A stretch of 8,653 nt of DNA from Candidatus Aminicenantota bacterium (GTDB taxonomy: Bacteria; Acidobacteriota; Aminicenantia; S016-38), in assembly GCA_027062035.1 (NCBI GenBank), contig JAMOUL010000200.1, positions 1 to 8,653 of the forward strand, given 5' to 3'. Position 1 is the stretch's first letter; each line of letters starts with the position of its first letter. The position numbers were made by a program, and so were the translations under genes. Below are positions 5,733-8,653 of the stretch, one piece after another. The notes beneath the pieces were generated by a model, which was not told where the DNA came from, made no database searches, and saw nothing but the letters and a program-made list of their open reading frames with translations.

Positions 5733-7457
5733 ATGGAAATTGAAAAATATTATCACAAATCAGATGCCCTGGTTGTGGGAACAGGGCTCGCCGGACTGAG
5801 GGCAGCCCTTGCCCTTGCGGATGCAGGAATTGACACAATAACCATTTCCAAAGTTTATCCTACAAGGTCCCATTCGGTTTCTGCTCAGGGTGGTATAGCA
5901 GCAGCAATAGCCCATGCATCTGATGACTCTACAGAATTGCATATGTGGGATACGGTAAAGGGAAGCGATTATCTTGGAGACCAGGACGCCATCGAGATGT
6001 TCGTTAATGAAGCCATTGAAACTGTCTATGAGATGGAACATATGGGAGTGGTATTTTCAAGAATGCCCGATGGAAGAATAGCCCAGAGGCGCTTTGGTGG
6101 ACACTCCCGCCCAAGGGCTGTCTATGCTGCAGACTATACCGGCCATGTTCTTCTCCACACCCTCTTCGAGCAGTGCATTAAAAAGAGAGTGAGGTTCTTC
6201 AACGAATTCTTTGTATTAAAGTTAGTCTACAGGGAAGATGGGGTTGTAAGCGGCGTTATAGCCTGGGATATCAGGAATGGTGGTCTTCATATATTTAATG
6301 CCAAGGCTACCCTTTTCGCAACAGGGGGCTTTGGAAGGGCATTTAAGGTAACCTCCAACTCCTTTGCCAATACTGGCGATGGGCTTGCCCTTGTGCTCCG
6401 GGAAGGACTTCCCATAGAAGACCTTGAGTTTGTTCAGTTCCATCCCACCGGACTCTACAGGCTGGGAATTCTGGTATCAGAAGCTGCAAGGGGTGAAGGT
6501 GGCTATCTTATAAATGGCAAGGGCGAAAGATTTATGAAGAACTATGCTCCTGAAAGGATGGAACTTGCACCAAGAGACGTTGTGGCAAGGGCGGAGCAGA
6601 CAGAGATAAACGAAGGAAGGGGGATTGATGGTAAGGACTACGTCTACATAGACCTGCGTCATCTCGGTGCGGAAAAGATAAAGGAAAGACTCCCCCAGAT
6701 CAGGGAGCTCGCCATGAACTTCCTTGGAGTGGACCCAATAGAGGCCCCCATACCAATTCAGCCAACTGCCCATTACCAGATGGGAGGAATTCCCACAACC
6801 AAGAAGGGAGAAGTAACAAAGGATTCCAAAAACACCATAGTTCCCGGCTTTTATGCAGCAGGAGAGGCAGCCTGTGTTTCCATCCACGGAGCAAACAGGC
6901 TTGGAACAAACTCCCAGCAGGAAGCCATTACCATGGGAAGGATAACCGGAAGGGCCATGGCAGAGTTTGTGAAAAAGGCAGAACTTTTCTCCGTTCCTGA
7001 ACAGGCCGTGGAAGAAGCGGAAGCACATGTAAGAAGATATCTCGAAGGAAATGGTTCTGTCAGGCCCAACGAACTCAGGGAAAAGCTCCACGACACCATG
7101 ACAGGAAAGGTGGGAATCTTCAGAAACGAAAATGACCTTTCAGAAGCCGTACAGATTGTAAGGGAACTTGAGGAACAGATTCCAAATATGAGGGTTGAAG
7201 ACAAGGGGGTTATATTTAACCTCGATCTCATGGAAGCACTGGAAACCGAAAACCTGCTCATCTTCTCGGAAGTTGTAGCAGCAGGGGCCCTTAACCGCAA
7301 GGAAAGCAGGGGAGCCCACTATAGAACCGATTATCCCAGGAGGGACGACAAGAACTGGCTCAAACACACCCTGGCATGGAAAACTCCTGAGGGAGTCAAG
7401 TTTGACTACAAGCCTGTGGTAATAACCAGGTATCAACCTCAGGAAAGGAAATACTAA
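5733..7457 (+). CDS. sdhA: Succinate dehydrogenase flavoprotein subunit (SdhA)
   Basis: This 574-residue catalytic subunit oxidises succinate to fumarate on the cytoplasmic face of complex II. The N-terminal dinucleotide fold shows VVGTGLAG at 14-21. H47 in RSHSVSAQGG is the expected site of covalent FAD. Active-site residues are all visible: H237 (QFHPTG), E255 (RGEGG), R281 (APRD), H347 (PTAHYQMGG) and R389 (HGANRLGTNS). They correspond to E. coli H242, E255 region, R286, H354 and R399 from memory. The C-terminal helical domain ends with RRDDKNWLKHTLAW, normal for the family. The length is close to the usual 580-590. After GTNS the sequence is QQEAITMGR, where most relatives I recall have a leucine-rich stretch (SLLDLVVFGR). 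Fumarate reductase cannot be excluded, but the two-anchor gene set and SAQGG motif favour succinate dehydrogenase. TAGGAGGG at 5721-5728 sets the start. Confidence 0.97.
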   Translation: MEIEKYYHKSDALVVGTGLAGLRAALALADAGIDTITISKVYPTRSHSVSAQGGIAAAIAHASDDSTELHMWDTVKGSDYLGDQDAIEMFVNEAIETVYEMEHMGVVFSRMPDGRIAQRRFGGHSRPRAVYAADYTGHVLLHTLFEQCIKKRVRFFNEFFVLKLVYREDGVVSGVIAWDIRNGGLHIFNAKATLFATGGFGRAFKVTSNSFANTGDGLALVLREGLPIEDLEFVQFHPTGLYRLGILVSEAARGEGGYLINGKGERFMKNYAPERMELAPRDVVARAEQTEINEGRGIDGKDYVYIDLRHLGAEKIKERLPQIRELAMNFLGVDPIEAPIPIQPTAHYQMGGIPTTKKGEVTKDSKNTIVPGFYAAGEAACVSIHGANRLGTNSQQEAITMGRITGRAMAEFVKKAELFSVPEQAVEEAEAHVRRYLEGNGSVRPNELREKLHDTMTGKVGIFRNENDLSEAVQIVRELEEQIPNMRVEDKGVIFNLDLMEALETENLLIFSEVVAAGALNRKESRGAHYRTDYPRRDDKNWLKHTLAWKTPEGVKFDYKPVVITRYQPQERKY

Positions 7458-7468
7458 GGAGGGTTGCC

Positions 7469-8170
7469 ATGAAAAGAAAGTTTAAGATTTTCAGATATGA
7501 CCCTGAAAAGGATAAAAAGCCCTATTATAAGGAATACGAGATAGAAATCGAGGATGGATGGACAGTTCTTGACGCCATTAATCACATACACTGGTACGTT
7601 GACGGAACCCTGGCCTTCAGAAGAGCGTGTCGTTCCGAAATCTGCGGCTCCTGCGCCATGAGGATAAACGGGAAGAACCGGCTTGCATGCAAAACCCAGA
7701 TAAATACTCTGGGAAAGGGAACCATTAAAATTGAACCCCTACCAGGCCTTCCCATCATAAAGGATATGGTGGTGGATATGGACCCATTCTTCAAAAACCT
7801 GGAAAAGGTAAAACCATATTTCATCAAGTATTCACCCCTTCCAGACGAAGAGCAGCTCCAGTCCCCTGAAGAAAGGGATGTAATAAATGAAGCAGCCATG
7901 TGTATCCTTTGCGGGGCCTGCACAACTTCCTGTCCTTCCTTCTGGGCCAACCCCGACTATCTCGGACCTGCAGCCCTCCTTAAGGCTTACAGGTTCATCT
8001 TCGACTCCAGGGACGAAGGCGGAAAGGAACGCCTTGAGATCGTAAACGACCGCAATGGAATATGGCGTTGCCACGCCATATTCAACTGTACAGAAGCCTG
8101 TCCGAAGGATATAAATATTACATACTTCATAAAGAAGCTGCAGAACCTGGCTGTAAACTCAGAGTTCTAA
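7469..8170 (+). CDS. sdhB: Succinate dehydrogenase iron-sulfur subunit (SdhB)
   Basis: This 233-residue electron-transfer subunit carries electrons from SdhA flavin to quinone. All 11 cluster cysteines are present with standard spacing. [2Fe-2S]: C54, C59, C62, C74 in a plant-ferredoxin-like domain. [4Fe-4S]: C145, C148, C151 and C211. [3Fe-4S]: C155, C201, C207. C155 rather than a set of four confirms the three-iron centre typical of succinate dehydrogenase. The quinone-facing stretch is CPSFWANP: W159 is kept (E. coli W163), but the next residue is A160 where E. coli has W164, a quinone contact. H202 matches E. coli H207 (numbering from memory). The start follows TAAGGAGGG at 7455-7463, fused to the sdhA stop. 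The next gene begins with no spacing after the TAA stop. Confidence 0.97.
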   Translation: MKRKFKIFRYDPEKDKKPYYKEYEIEIEDGWTVLDAINHIHWYVDGTLAFRRACRSEICGSCAMRINGKNRLACKTQINTLGKGTIKIEPLPGLPIIKDMVVDMDPFFKNLEKVKPYFIKYSPLPDEEQLQSPEERDVINEAAMCILCGACTTSCPSFWANPDYLGPAALLKAYRFIFDSRDEGGKERLEIVNDRNGIWRCHAIFNCTEACPKDINITYFIKKLQNLAVNSEF

Positions 8171-8653
8171 GTGGAGGCACAGCAGGACAGATTCTTTAAA
8201 GGAAAAATAGTAATAGTACAACCCAGGAGGGGTTACAGGTTCTCCCTGGATGCGGTTTTACTCTCCTCCTGGGTTGTTATTTCCTCGTCTGATTTTGCCC
8301 TGGAACTTGGCGGAGGATTTGGTCCGGCCGCCCTGATGGTTAAATTTCTCAATCCGGAAACAAGGATAGTTTCTATAGATATTATTGAAGAGTATCTAAG
8401 GCTCTTTAAAAGGTCGATAGAACTGAATGGATTCAATGGAGTTTTTCCTGTTCTTGCAGATGTAAAATACCCTCCTTTCAACAAAAAGTTCAGGGTAATT
8501 TTTTCTAACCCTCCTTATTTGTCCCCTGAAAGGTACAGGATAAGCCCCAGAAGAGAAGTTGCCCTGAGCAAGTACGAAATAGCCGCAAAACTCCAGGACT
8601 TTCTTTCATGCGCATACAATCATCTTGCTCCTGATGGAAGGGCATTCTTTATC
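8171..8653 (+). CDS. TrmN6-like N6-adenine RNA methyltransferase, C-terminus cut by window edge
   Basis: The first 161 residues of a class I SAM-dependent methyltransferase are visible. The N-terminus VQPRRGYRFSLDAVLL is the hallmark opening of the TrmN6/YfiC group (COG4123), which methylates A37 of tRNA1(Val) in E. coli. ELGGGFG at 45-51 is the SAM-binding motif I; D70 ends the next strand (motif II), and D97 lies in motif III. SNPPYL at 112-117 contains the NPPY motif that marks N6-adenine or related amino methylation. The GTG at 8171-8173 directly follows the sdhB stop, and the family's usual short N-terminal lead matches it; the ribosome site before it is weak (CAGAG), so it probably depends on translation of sdhB. 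No link to complex II is expected; it is likely just co-transcribed. The enzyme family is clear, but the exact RNA target is inferred from the family. Confidence 0.88.
   Translation, partial: MEAQQDRFFKGKIVIVQPRRGYRFSLDAVLLSSWVVISSSDFALELGGGFGPAALMVKFLNPETRIVSIDIIEEYLRLFKRSIELNGFNGVFPVLADVKYPPFNKKFRVIFSNPPYLSPERYRISPRREVALSKYEIAAKLQDFLSCAYNHLAPDGRAFFI
8218..8277 (+). repeat. 13-base perfect inverted repeat inside the methyltransferase 5' coding region
   Basis: Bases 8218-8230 (starting ACAACCCAGGAGG) are exactly complementary to 8265-8277. In RNA one G-U and one G-C pair extend the stem inwards, leaving a loop of about 30 bases. It spans codons 16-36. The left arm contains an AGGAGG that would be masked in the folded RNA. 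No T-run follows, so it is not a standard intrinsic terminator. Confidence 0.6.

Noticed and set aside
6477..7091. Long minus-strand open frame of 204 residues inside sdhA
   Set aside because: It lies fully antisense to a gene with intact catalytic motifs, has no ribosome site or family resemblance, and is cysteine- and glycine-rich in the way of a shadow frame.
6851..7300. Minus-strand open frame of 149 residues inside sdhA
   Set aside because: It is the serine-rich antisense shadow of the SdhA C-terminal region, with no motif.
8218..8277. Intrinsic terminator after sdhB
   Set aside because: The stem is strong, but it lies within the next coding sequence, has a loop of about 30 bases and is not followed by a run of T.
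8233..8484. Minus-strand open frame of 83 residues
   Set aside because: It is antisense to the methyltransferase core with its SAM and NPPY motifs, and has no support of its own.
1..8653. Mobile element, CRISPR array, toxin-antitoxin pair or defence island
   Set aside because: No transposase, integrase, terminal repeats, regularly spaced repeats or defence-type domains are present; genes on both sides are metabolic or envelope functions with matching base use.

Overview
The window reads as ordinary chromosomal DNA from a Gram-negative bacterium with aerobic or otherwise respiratory metabolism. An outer-membrane beta-barrel with a signal peptide implies two membranes. Arginine is encoded mostly by AGG/AGA and isoleucine often by ATA. 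Proteins are rich in Lys/Glu, and genes are packed with overlapping ends and strong AGGAGG-type ribosome sites. This style is common in deep-branching, often thermophilic, bacterial lineages, but the sequence alone does not let me name the phylum.

The layout is two divergent, tightly packed operons around a 128-base intergenic region (4854-4981). Leftward (minus strand, in transcription order) lie an M17 leucyl-aminopeptidase (4853-3579), a TonB-receptor-like outer-membrane barrel with a carboxypeptidase-regulatory-like N-terminal domain (3582-1051), an unrecognised 129-residue cytosolic protein (1047-658), and a secreted or membrane-anchored protein cut by the left edge (661-1). Their ends overlap by 4 bases (ATGA, GTGA) or are 3 bases apart, so they are almost surely co-transcribed and translationally coupled.

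Rightward lies a complete succinate:quinone oxidoreductase (complex II) operon in the order sdhC-sdhD-sdhA-sdhB (4982-8170). It is followed with no spacing by a TrmN6-like N6-adenine methyltransferase that runs off the right edge. The flavoprotein keeps the covalent-FAD histidine and the catalytic residues. The iron-sulfur subunit keeps all 11 cluster cysteines. Both anchors keep the histidines equivalent to the known heme b ligands. Two quinone-site positions differ from the E. coli enzyme.

The divergent intergenic region holds the most interesting non-coding signal: a 39-base imperfect palindrome (4860-4898). In the leftward transcript it would fold into a 15-pair stem that buries the aminopeptidase ribosome site. 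As DNA it lies just upstream of a perfect TATAAT on the sdh side. A second strong inverted repeat (8218-8277) lies inside the start of the methyltransferase gene. I see no tRNA, rRNA, CRISPR array, insertion sequence or phage gene, and no clearly new multi-gene defence or mobile system.
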